From Streptomyces celluloflavus (lineage in GTDB: Bacteria; Actinomycetota; Actinomycetes; Streptomycetales; Streptomycetaceae), in assembly GCA_000720995.1 (NCBI GenBank), contig JOEL01000033.1:1-64000 (forward strand): a stretch of 64,000 bases of DNA, read 5' to 3'. Position numbers and translations under genes: made by a program. Position 1 is the first letter of the stretch, and each line of letters starts with the position of its first letter. The notes beneath the pieces were generated by a model that saw nothing but the letters and a program-made list of their open reading frames with translations, searched no databases and had not been told where the DNA came from. Shown here piece by piece: positions 17,694-25,622 of the stretch.

Positions 17694-17731
17694 CGGGGCG
17701 GCCATGGGGTGCAGACCTCGGGGCCGCCCCG
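17694..17731 (+). terminator. Terminator after the DUF475 gene
   Basis: CGGGGCGGCC (17694-17703) pairs perfectly with 17722-17731 across an 18-nt loop. It lies 28 bp past the DUF475 stop and 33 bp before the TerA-like start, so it could also act as a leader hairpin for that gene. Confidence 0.65.
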
Positions 17732-17763
17732 TGGCAATGTGTCGAGGGATGGGGTGGGGCAGG

Positions 17764-18501
17764 ATGTCGTTCCTGGGTAACTGGTCGCGCGGCGGGGCGC
17801 CGAAGTTCGACAACGGCGGTGCGTCGTATGTCGTGGAGCTGACGAAACGGCATCCGGTCGTCTCGCTGACCAAGCAGGGGGCGGCCGCCGGGCATCTGCG
17901 GGTCAACCTGCACTGGCAGATGCGGACCTCGGATTTCGGTGACCGGGGCGGGCGGCGCGTGAGCACTCTGCTGCGTCATCCGGGCAGGATGTTCAAACCC
18001 GAGGTCGTCCAGGCGCAGGGCCCCGCCGTGGTCCAGATCGACCTGGACCTGGCCTGCATGTACGAGCTCAAGGACGGCAGCAAGGGCGTGGTGCAGCCGC
18101 TGGGCAACCACCTGGGCGAACTCAATGCCGCGCCGTACGTACAGCTCAGCGGCGACGACCGGTTCGGTTCACCGTCCGGCGAGACGCTGTACATCAACCT
18201 GGATCACCAGGATGAGATCAAGCGGATGCTGATCTTCGTCTACATCTACGACGGGACGCCCGCGTTCGACCGTACGCACGCGGTCGTGACGCTCTATCCG
18301 AGCACCGGGCCGCGGGTGGAGATCCGGCTCGACGAACGCGCGTCACAGGCCCGTTCCTGCGCCATTTTCATGCTGGAGAACACCAAGGACGGACTGACGG
18401 TGCGCCGCGAGGTGAAGTACGTCTACGGCTTCCAGGCGGAACTGGACCGGCTGTACGGCTGGGGGCTCCACTGGGGGCGGGGGTACAAGTCGCAGGTGTG
18501 A
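17764..18501 (+). CDS. TerA-like tellurium-resistance family protein
   Basis: This is a 245-residue soluble protein of the Ter superfamily, closest in pattern to TerA-type proteins. It starts MSFLGNWSRGGAPKFDNGGA. Later blocks are VNLHWQMRTSDFGDRGG, DLDLACMYELKDGSKGVVQ and LIFVYIYDGTPAFDRTHAV, with the acidic turn SGDDRFG resembling TerD metal loops. I chose the ATG at 17764; the frame extends to 17677 without similarity. It follows the DUF475 gene across a hairpin and converges on the Pro-rich TerD at 18589. It is likely a partner in the same membrane-associated Ter complex. Confidence 0.8.
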   Translation: MSFLGNWSRGGAPKFDNGGASYVVELTKRHPVVSLTKQGAAAGHLRVNLHWQMRTSDFGDRGGRRVSTLLRHPGRMFKPEVVQAQGPAVVQIDLDLACMYELKDGSKGVVQPLGNHLGELNAAPYVQLSGDDRFGSPSGETLYINLDHQDEIKRMLIFVYIYDGTPAFDRTHAVVTLYPSTGPRVEIRLDERASQARSCAIFMLENTKDGLTVRREVKYVYGFQAELDRLYGWGLHWGRGYKSQV

Positions 18502-18588
18502 GGCGGGCCCGCGCTCCCCGGGAGCTCATACGCAGCACTGAGTGGGTTGCTGCCGGGTCTGGGCGGAGGATGCGGTGGCAGCCCCGTA

Positions 18589-19794
18589 CTAGCGGCGTTG
18601 GAACTGCGGACCCTGGGGCGGCAGCACGAAGGACGGGTCCGGGACGAACTGCGGCTGCGGCAACGGATAGCCGTAGGCCGGTGCCGGGTACGGCTGTTGC
18701 CGGGGCGGCTGGGGGTAGCCGTACGAGGGCTGCGGTGGCTGGTAGTGAGGCTGCTGAGGCGGCGCGATCGGGTAGCCGTACGTGGGCGGGGCCGGCGGCT
18801 GGGCGGGCGGTGGCGGAACGTTCTGCGGGTAGCCGTAGCCGCCGGTGGGCTGCTGCGGGGGAGCCGGGAACGCCGCGCCGGCCGGCGGCAGCGGGGCGGC
18901 GGAGAAAGGCTCCGGCATCGGGTCCGGGACGCGCTGGGTGACGGCCTCGGGGCCCTGCGCCGGAGGGGCCTGGTGGTCTGCTGCGGCCGGCGGGCCGACG
19001 GCCTCTTCGGGCCAGGCGCCGGGCGGCGGGGAGATGGGGGCAGCCGGAGCGGCCGGGCCGGAGGCGGCGGCCGGTTCGGCGGCGTGGGGGTGTTCGCCGG
19101 CGGTGAGCTGTTCGCCCGGGGACACGGGTGCCGGGTCCGGGGCCGGTGGTTCCGAGGCGTCCGGTGTCGACAGAGCTGATGCCGGGGCCGGTGGTACCGG
19201 CGCGGGGGAGGCCGGGGTTGGTGGCTCGGTAGGGTCCGGGACTGGGGCGTCGTTCTCGTCGACCGAGATTCCGAATTCGGTCGCCAGGCCGACCAGGCCG
19301 CTGTCGTACCCCTGGCCCAGCGCGCGGAACTTCCAGCTCTCGGCGCGCCGGTACAGCTCGCCGCAGATCAGCGCTGTCTCGTCGCCCGTATCGGGCACCA
19401 CGTCGAAGACCGCGATCGGCTCGCCGCCGCTCGCCGCGGCGTCGTACAGCAGGACGCGCAGGTCCGGGACGAGCGCGAAGGCGCCACTGTCCGACGATGC
19501 GGCCAGCACGATCCGCTCCACCGACGGATCCAGCGTCGACAGATCCGCCTCGATGGTGTCGGTGAGGCTGTCGGCCAGGCGGGTCTTGGGCAGATGCCGG
19601 ACCAGGCCGCTGGGGTGCCGCGGCTGGTTGTAGAAGACGAAGTCCTCGTCGGAGCGCACGCGTCCCCCGGGCCCCACGAGCAGGGCCGAGGCGTCCACGT
19701 CGGGGACGCCGGCGCCGGGGGTCCAGCGCAGAACAGCCCGTACAGCCGTGGTGTCGAGGGGTACGTTCGACCCTTTCAGCATCGCGTGCGTCAT
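18589..19794 (-). CDS. TerD-domain protein with a long Pro-rich tail
   Basis: This is a 401-residue protein. Residues 1-175 are a TerD domain (MLKGSNVPLDTTAVRAVLRW, DVDASALLVGPGGRV, PDTGDETALICGELYRR, ALGQGYDSGLVGLATEFG). The rest is Pro/Ala-rich, with four YGYP motifs near the C-terminus, an intrinsically disordered linker-like tail. Compared with the two short TerDs, the first acidic motif is altered (DVDASALL for FDLDASALL) and the GEGEGDD loop is replaced, so metal binding may differ. The start is ATG 19794; an upstream in-frame ATG at 19830 lacks support. It converges with the TerA-like gene and is divergent from the aldolase gene. Confidence 0.9.
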   Translation of the reverse strand: MTHAMLKGSNVPLDTTAVRAVLRWTPGAGVPDVDASALLVGPGGRVRSDEDFVFYNQPRHPSGLVRHLPKTRLADSLTDTIEADLSTLDPSVERIVLAASSDSGAFALVPDLRVLLYDAAASGGEPIAVFDVVPDTGDETALICGELYRRAESWKFRALGQGYDSGLVGLATEFGISVDENDAPVPDPTEPPTPASPAPVPPAPASALSTPDASEPPAPDPAPVSPGEQLTAGEHPHAAEPAAASGPAAPAAPISPPPGAWPEEAVGPPAAADHQAPPAQGPEAVTQRVPDPMPEPFSAAPLPPAGAAFPAPPQQPTGGYGYPQNVPPPPAQPPAPPTYGYPIAPPQQPHYQPPQPSYGYPQPPRQQPYPAPAYGYPLPQPQFVPDPSFVLPPQGPQFQRR

Positions 19795-20011
19795 GCCGCA
19801 ATCCTGCCTTCCCGGAGGTCGCAGGGACAACGCGGGGGCCTGTCCGGCGTGGGCGGGCCACTCGCCCGGACACCCCGCTGCCTGGTGCGGGTCAGGAGAT
19901 TTTCGCCTGCTCGGGAACTAATGGCACCCGCGCGCACGTACGATTATCGGCTGGATCCAGACAGCGAGATGTGGTGGGGGTGCCCGGTCCCGCCTGTATG
20001 CGGGGAGTTAT

Positions 20012-21184
20012 ATGCGTCATTTTGGGCATCTTGCGCCCGATATCCGGAAGGCACTGTTCCATCAGGAGCCGGTGGACTTCACCCTTGACTCCCCGGCCCG
20101 CACTCTCGCGGTCGCCCTCGGCGCCACGCTCTACAGCCCCGCGACCCGCCCGCGCCTCGCTGCAGACATCCGCAAGCAGGCGGGGCGTGGCGTGATGTCC
20201 ATGGTGCTGTGCCTGGAGGACTCCATAGGCGACGCGGATGTCGAGGCGGGCGAGGAGAACCTCGTGCGACAGCTGAGCCTCCTCGACGAGGCGGCCACCG
20301 CCGACACGGCTCTCCCGCTGCTGTTCATCCGCGTCCGCGAACCCGGTCAAATACCTGATCTCGTACGGCGTATGGGGCCCGCCGCTCGAATATTGTCCGG
20401 ATTCGTACTGCCGAAATTCACCGAGGAACGCGGAGTTCCGTTCCTGGAGGCACTGGCAGCGGCGGAGGCGGCCTGCGGGCGGCGGCTGTTCGCGATGCCG
20501 GTACTCGAATCTCCGCAGCTGCTCCATCTGGAGAGCCGCGCCGAAACCCTTCAGGGCATCGCCCGAGCCGTCGGCGCATACCGGGAGCGGGTACTCGCAC
20601 TGCGGCTCGGCGTCACGGACTTCTGCTCGGCCTACGGACTGCGCAGAGCACCCGACATGACGGCATACGACGTCCATATCGTCGCCTCCGTGATCTCCGA
20701 CGTGGTGAACGTGCTCGGGCGAGCGGACGGCACCGGCTTCACGGTGACCGGTCCGGTGTGGGAGTACTTCCGCTTGCACGAGCGGATGTTCAAGCCGCAG
20801 CTGCGCCGCAGCCCGTTCCTGGGACAGGCCGAGGAACTGCGCGCGGAACTGATCGAGCACGACATGGACGGGCTGCTCCGCGAGATCGAACTGGACCGCG
20901 CGAACGGGCTCCAGGGCAAGACCTGCATCCATCCCTCGCATGTCGCGCCGGTGCACGCGCTCTCGGTCGTCAGCCACGAGGAGTTCAGCGACGCCGCCGA
21001 CATCCTGCGGCCCGAGCGGGGCGACGGCGGGGTCCTCCGCTCCGCCTATACGAACAAGATGAACGAGGTGAAGCCGCACCGCGCCTGGGCGGAGCGGACC
21101 CTGCTGCGGGCCGAGGCGTTCGGTGTCGCACGGGAAGGCGTCGGTTTCGTGGAACTGCTGACCGCGAGCCTCCCGCCGGCGTAG
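20012..21184 (+). CDS. HpcH/HpaI (CitE-like) aldolase of the Ter-associated gene set
   Basis: This is a 390-residue TIM-barrel protein of the citrate-lyase-beta/HpcH-HpaI superfamily. Visible blocks are SMVLCLEDSIGDADVEAGEE (acidic metal site), LFIRVREPGQI, GFVLPKFTEERGVPFLE, MPVLESPQLLHLESRAETL, LRLGVTDFCSAYGLRR and GLQGKTCIHPSHVAPVH. These are the Arg, Glu and Asp sites expected for Mg2+ and carbonyl binding. The ATG follows GGGGAG at a 5-nt distance. It leads a three-gene run with the PRTase fusion and the HAD protein. Published comparative genomics of Ter systems predicts such genes make a nucleoside-like metabolite; the real substrate is unknown. Confidence 0.88.
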   Translation: MRHFGHLAPDIRKALFHQEPVDFTLDSPARTLAVALGATLYSPATRPRLAADIRKQAGRGVMSMVLCLEDSIGDADVEAGEENLVRQLSLLDEAATADTALPLLFIRVREPGQIPDLVRRMGPAARILSGFVLPKFTEERGVPFLEALAAAEAACGRRLFAMPVLESPQLLHLESRAETLQGIARAVGAYRERVLALRLGVTDFCSAYGLRRAPDMTAYDVHIVASVISDVVNVLGRADGTGFTVTGPVWEYFRLHERMFKPQLRRSPFLGQAEELRAELIEHDMDGLLREIELDRANGLQGKTCIHPSHVAPVHALSVVSHEEFSDAADILRPERGDGGVLRSAYTNKMNEVKPHRAWAERTLLRAEAFGVAREGVGFVELLTASLPPA

Positions 21185-21235
21185 CACGGGAGTCGGCCCG
21201 GCCCGGGGACGGGCCCGCCTGCCGGCCGGCCGGGC

Positions 21236-24091
21236 ATGAGGCACTACCGACCGATTACCGGCCCGCCACCCACCACGGTGCGCAACGCGGTGAACAAGAC
21301 AGCGGACACGACAGCGAGGGACATGGCGAAGCACACGATGAAGGAGACGGAACGGGTGGTGTGGACGGGCGAATGGGTCGCTGACCGGCTCGGAGTCTCG
21401 CTGACGGGCGAGGACGCACTGCCAGAGCTGCTGGGGCTCGCGCTGCGACGCAATCCCAAGCGGGCCCACCTGCTCGTGTCGAACGTGCTGGGCAAGCACG
21501 TCCCACAGCGACCGGGCGTGGTCCACGGTGCCGGCCTCGGACTGGGGCGCCGGGTGCGGGAGCTGCTGGGTGACGCGGACGCCGCCCGCTCCGTCGTCGT
21601 CGGCTACGCGGAGACCGCCACCGGCCTGGGCCACTCGGTGGCCGACGGCCTGGCACTCGCGCCGTATCTGCACTCCACCCGCCGTCCCGTGGCGGGCGTC
21701 GAGCGAGCGGGCGGTTTCGAGGAGGAGCACAGCCACGCGACCTCGCACCTGCTGCTTCCGGAGGACCGCGAACTCCTCTCGGGAGATGGCCCCATGGTGC
21801 TCGTCGACGACGAGTTCTCCACCGGCCGGACCGTCCTGAACACGATCAAGGCGCTCCACGCGCGCTTCCCGCGCGCGCGGTACGTGGTCGTCGCACTCGT
21901 CGATATGCGCTCCGAGGGCGACCGGCGGCATCTGGAGGAGTTCGCGGCGGAGCTGGGCGCCCGCGTCGATCTGGTGGCCATGGCCGCGGGTGGCGTACGG
22001 CTGCCGGCGGACGTCCTGGAGCGCGGCCAGGAACTCGTCGCCGCACATGAGGCCGCGGTCGTGAAGCGTCCGGAGCACCCCGGACGGGCCACTGAGCGTG
22101 TCGTCGCCGAGCACGTGGCTTCCGAGCTCGGATCCGGCTCCGGCCCGGTGCCGGTGAGCAGCCGGCGGGCCGATGTCGAACGCGTCGCTCTCGGCTGGCC
22201 CGACGGACTGCCGGACGGCGGACGGCACGGCTTCACCCCGGAACACCGCGAGCGGCTGGAGGATCGGCTGCCGGCCATGGCGGCCCGGCTCGCGGAGCGC
22301 CTGGACGGCGCCCGCCGCATCCTCGTCCTCGGCAGCGAGGAACTGATGTACACGCCGCTGCGGCTCGCCGAAGCGCTGGACGCCCAGGTCTCCGGGGCCG
22401 GTGACGGTGGTACCCCGGAGCCGTCGGCCGGAGCCGTCGTACTGTCGGCCGGCGGTGCCACCCCGGTGCGGAACGGCACCACAGCGGTGCGGGCAGGGGA
22501 GCAGGATCCGCCCGTCGGGGGCGCGGCGGTCTATTTCTCGACCACCACCCGATCGCCGGTGCTCGCCGTGGACGACCCCGGCTACGCGATACGGACCCGG
22601 CTGTCCTTCCCCGCCCACGACCGACCCGCCGACGGGCCGGGGGAGCGGTACGCGTACAACGTCGCGGCCGGCGCCGACCGGACCCGCCGCTTTGGCGCCG
22701 TCGTGGCCGTCGTGGACTCGCACGGCGACCTCCCCGAGCTGTACGCCGACGGCGGACTGCTGGACCGGCTCGCCGCGCAGACCGACCGGCTGCTGCTGAC
22801 CGTCATCCCGTCGTACAGCCCTTCGTCCGCCTCGCAGTCCGGCGTGCCGACCGAACCGGTGGGCCGGATCGCGGACGAGACCGCCGTTTCGCACACTCCG
22901 CAACGACAGGCCCCCTCCATGCCCCTCCCCGAGCCGCTGCGCGGCCCCGCCTTCTCCTCCTATACCGCCGACGAGGTCGGCTGGCTGTTGCAGGACATGT
23001 CCGGCCTCACGCTGGAAGCGCCCACCGAGGAACGCGAGGAGGCGATACAGCGCGGTGGTGCCCATTACGCCGAGTCGCTGCCCGTGGAATACCAGCCGAG
23101 CGAGGAGTACCAGGCACTGTTCCACAGCGCGCTGCGGAGCTCCGCGAGCCGGATCGCGCGGGCCGTCGGGGCCGTCACCGAGACCGTGCTCGCCGAGCGC
23201 ACACCGCGCCGGACGGGCACGGGGGACCAGCCACCGCGGCCGGTGCTCGTCTCGCTGGCTCGGGCGGGTACCCCCGTCGGCGTGCTGATGCGCCGCTGGG
23301 CACTGCACACACACGGCCTGGAGCTGCCGCACTACGCCGTCTCGATCGTGCGTGGCCGGGGTATCGACACCACCGCACTGCGCTGGCTGGCCGCTCACCA
23401 CGATCCGGCCGACATCGTCTTCGTGGACGGCTGGACCGGCAAGGGAGCCATCACCCGCGAACTCGCCCAAGCTCTGGAGGGCTTCCCGGGCTTCGACCCA
23501 CGGATCGCCGTGCTCGCCGACCCGGGCGGCTGCGTCGAGACCTATGGCACCCGCGACGATTTCCTCATCCCGTCGGCCTGCCTCAACTCCACCGTTTCCG
23601 GGCTCATATCGCGGACCGTCCTGCGCGACGATCTCGTGGGCCCGGACGAATTCCATGGCGCCAAGTTCTACCGAGAGCTGGCCGGCACGGACATGTCGCG
23701 CGCCTTCCTGGACGCGGTCAGCGCGCGGTTCGGCGAGGTCGCCGAGGCCGTCGCCACGGATGTGAAGGAACTGGCCGCCACCGACCGGACTCCCACCTGG
23801 GAAGGCTGGGCGGCCGTCGAACGCATCAGCGCGGAATACGGCATCCACGACGTCAACCTCGTCAAGCCCGGTGTCGGCGAGACCACGCGCGTGCTGCTGC
23901 GCCGGGTTCCCTGGAAGATACTTGCCCAGCGGGGTGCCGGGGCCGATCTCGATCATGTGCGCCTCCTGGCTGAACAGCGGGGCGTGCCCGTCGAAGAGGT
24001 CGACGAACTCCCCTATACCTGTGTCGGATTGATCCACCCCCGCTTCACCCGCGGGGCCACGGGCGCCGACGGCACGGCGGTGGCCTCCTGA
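21236..24091 (+). CDS. Fused phosphoribosyltransferase / TRSP / StiP-family protein
   Basis: This is a 951-residue protein in one uninterrupted frame. Residues about 35-320 are a PRTase_2-type domain with the PRPP loop VLVDDEFSTGRT (Asp191, Asp192, Thr199). About 390-560 is a TRSP-like region. From about 562 to the end is a StiP/PRTase_1-type domain with VSLARAGTPVGVLMRR, the PRPP-loop variant FVDGWTGKG, and RDDFLIPSACLNSTVSGLIS. In other Ter clusters these two enzymes are usually separate genes. The true start may be the ATG at 21323 or 21338, since the first 30 residues are not conserved-looking. It overlaps the HAD gene by 1 nt. Ribosyl transfer to an unknown base is inferred. Confidence 0.85.
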   Translation: MRHYRPITGPPPTTVRNAVNKTADTTARDMAKHTMKETERVVWTGEWVADRLGVSLTGEDALPELLGLALRRNPKRAHLLVSNVLGKHVPQRPGVVHGAGLGLGRRVRELLGDADAARSVVVGYAETATGLGHSVADGLALAPYLHSTRRPVAGVERAGGFEEEHSHATSHLLLPEDRELLSGDGPMVLVDDEFSTGRTVLNTIKALHARFPRARYVVVALVDMRSEGDRRHLEEFAAELGARVDLVAMAAGGVRLPADVLERGQELVAAHEAAVVKRPEHPGRATERVVAEHVASELGSGSGPVPVSSRRADVERVALGWPDGLPDGGRHGFTPEHRERLEDRLPAMAARLAERLDGARRILVLGSEELMYTPLRLAEALDAQVSGAGDGGTPEPSAGAVVLSAGGATPVRNGTTAVRAGEQDPPVGGAAVYFSTTTRSPVLAVDDPGYAIRTRLSFPAHDRPADGPGERYAYNVAAGADRTRRFGAVVAVVDSHGDLPELYADGGLLDRLAAQTDRLLLTVIPSYSPSSASQSGVPTEPVGRIADETAVSHTPQRQAPSMPLPEPLRGPAFSSYTADEVGWLLQDMSGLTLEAPTEEREEAIQRGGAHYAESLPVEYQPSEEYQALFHSALRSSASRIARAVGAVTETVLAERTPRRTGTGDQPPRPVLVSLARAGTPVGVLMRRWALHTHGLELPHYAVSIVRGRGIDTTALRWLAAHHDPADIVFVDGWTGKGAITRELAQALEGFPGFDPRIAVLADPGGCVETYGTRDDFLIPSACLNSTVSGLISRTVLRDDLVGPDEFHGAKFYRELAGTDMSRAFLDAVSARFGEVAEAVATDVKELAATDRTPTWEGWAAVERISAEYGIHDVNLVKPGVGETTRVLLRRVPWKILAQRGAGADLDHVRLLAEQRGVPVEEVDELPYTCVGLIHPRFTRGATGADGTAVAS

Positions 24092-24912
24092 TGAGCGCGA
24101 TCGTCGCCAGCGACCTGGACCGCACCCTGATCTATTCGGCCGCCGCGCTGGATCTCGCCATGCCCGATGCCGAGGCACCGCGGCTGCTGTGCGTCGAGAC
24201 CTACGAACGCAAGCCCCAGTCCTATATGACGGAGACGGCGGCCGGGCTGCTCGCCGAACTGGCCGGCAGGACCCTCTTCGTACCGGCTACCACTCGCACC
24301 CGCGAGCAGTACGGGCGCATCCATCTCCCCGGCCCGGCACCGGAGTTCGCCATCTGCGCCAATGGCGGCCACCTGCTCGTACGGGGTGAATCGGACCTGG
24401 CCTGGCAGCGCGCGGTCGCGGCGCGGATCGCCGCGCGGTGCGCGCCTCTCGAGGAGGTCCGCGCTCACCTCATCCGCAGCGCCGACCCGGCCTGGCTGCT
24501 CAAGGAGCGCGTCGCCGAAGACCTCTTCGTCTATCTCGTCGTGGAGCGGTCCCTGCTGTCGCGCACCTGGGTGCAGGACCTCACCGGCTGGGCGGACGAA
24601 CGCGGTTGGGCCGTGTCCCTGCAAGCGCGCAAGCTCTATGCCGTGCCGAAGCCGCTCACCAAGAGCGCTGCCGTCGCGGAGGTCGCCCGCCGCACGGGAG
24701 GCTCTGGGTTTCTCGCGGCCGGTGACTCCCTTCTGGACGCCGATCTGTTGCTGGCGGCCGACCATGGCTGGCGGCCAGGACATGGCGAGCTGGCGGACTC
24801 CGGCTGGCACGCGCCGCATGTCACGGCGCTCGGCGAACGCGGTGTCGCCGCGGGCGAGGAGATCCTGCGGGCCTTCATCCGCGGCGCCGCAGACCTGGAC
24901 CGCGCCTGCTGA
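24091..24912 (+). CDS. HAD-family phosphatase of the Ter-associated gene set
   Basis: This is a 273-residue HAD-superfamily hydrolase, Cof/sucrose-phosphatase-like. Motif I is SDLDRTL, with nucleophile Asp8 and general acid Asp10. Motif III Lys lies in the KPLTKSAAV region, and motif IV is AAGDSLLDADLL near 210. Its ATG overlaps the stop of the PRTase fusion by 1 nt, so the two are translationally coupled. In the predicted Ter pathway it would dephosphorylate the ribosylated product. Its last 38 bp overlap the convergent DedA gene. Confidence 0.88.
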   Translation: MSAIVASDLDRTLIYSAAALDLAMPDAEAPRLLCVETYERKPQSYMTETAAGLLAELAGRTLFVPATTRTREQYGRIHLPGPAPEFAICANGGHLLVRGESDLAWQRAVAARIAARCAPLEEVRAHLIRSADPAWLLKERVAEDLFVYLVVERSLLSRTWVQDLTGWADERGWAVSLQARKLYAVPKPLTKSAAVAEVARRTGGSGFLAAGDSLLDADLLLAADHGWRPGHGELADSGWHAPHVTALGERGVAAGEEILRAFIRGAADLDRAC

Positions 24913-25513
24913 CACGGACGGAGACAAAGCCCAGCACCGCCACGGCCGCCGCCACGAGCACCACCTTCGAATAGACATCCACATAGCCCGTCACCTCCTC
25001 CCAGTTCTCCCCGAGCAGATAGCCGGCGAGGACGAAGATCGAGTTCCAGATGAGGCTGCCGAGGGCGGTCAGGGCGAGGAAGACCGGAATCGGCATGCGT
25101 TCGACGCCCGCCGGTATCGAGATCAGGCTGCGGAAGAGGGGAATCATCCGGCCGAGGAACACCGCCTTGGTCCCGTGCCGCTGGAACCAGCGCTCGGTCT
25201 TCGCGATGTCGGAGCCCCTGACCAGCGGCAGCTTCGACGCGATCGCGACCGTGCGCTCGCGCCCGAGCAGCGCGCCCACGCCGTAGAGCGCCAGGGCGCC
25301 GGTCACCGAGCCGAGCGTCGTCCACGCGAGCGCGGCGGACAGCTGCATACCGCCGCGGCTCGCCGCGAACCCCGCCAGCGGCAGGATCACCTCGCTCGGC
25401 AGCGGCGGGAAGAGGTTTTCGGCGGCGATTGCCAGGCCCGCGCCGGGTGCGCCGAGCGTGTCCATGAGGCCGGTGATCCAGCCGGGTGCGGTGTTTCCGA
25501 TGCTCTCGATCAT
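24875..25513 (-). CDS. DedA-family membrane protein
   Basis: This is a 212-residue inner-membrane protein of the DedA/VTT family, whose members act as phospholipid (undecaprenyl-phosphate or PE) flippases. Key features are ENLFPPLPSEVILPLAGFAA near residues 33-52, the family Glu/Pro re-entrant motif, and RWFQRHGTKAVFLGRMIPLFRSLISIPAG with its paired conserved Arg residues. I take the ATG at 25513, since the frame to 25549 adds no membrane segment. It converges with the HAD gene (38-bp overlap). Its promoter region is shared with the divergent kinase operon and contains the two 14-bp dyads at 25550-25585. Confidence 0.92.
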   Translation of the reverse strand: MIESIGNTAPGWITGLMDTLGAPGAGLAIAAENLFPPLPSEVILPLAGFAASRGGMQLSAALAWTTLGSVTGALALYGVGALLGRERTVAIASKLPLVRGSDIAKTERWFQRHGTKAVFLGRMIPLFRSLISIPAGVERMPIPVFLALTALGSLIWNSIFVLAGYLLGENWEEVTGYVDVYSKVVLVAAAVAVLGFVSVRVSRRGPGLRRRG

Positions 25514-25549
25514 GTCTTCAAAGCTAAGAATTCTCGGTCGTCGGCACAT

Positions 25550-25585
25550 TGCGGTTCACCGCACAGAAGACTGCGGTTTTCCGCA
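25550..25585. promoter_or_regulatory. Two 14-bp palindromic boxes, 22 bp apart
   Basis: TGCGGTTCACCGCA (25550-25563) and TGCGGTTTTCCGCA (25572-25585) differ at two central bases. Their centres are 22 bp apart, about two helical turns, so two dimers would bind the same face. They lie between divergent dedA (start 25513) and the kinase/regulator operon (start 25623). The NarL-type regulator at 26756 is the most likely binder; that is inference. Confidence 0.6.
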
Positions 25586-25622
25586 GTACGCGGGAGGGCG
25601 GGCTGCGGCTAGCGTTTCGATC

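Noticed and set aside
21323-24091. Sequencing frameshift joining two separate PRTase genes
   Set aside because: The frame is continuous with normal codon bias across the junction near residue 560, and no stop or shift is visible.
19892-24178. 1428-residue minus-strand frame across the Ter biosynthetic genes
   Set aside because: Antisense shadow of the aldolase and PRTase genes, which have recognisable domains, ribosome-binding sites and coupled starts on the plus strand.
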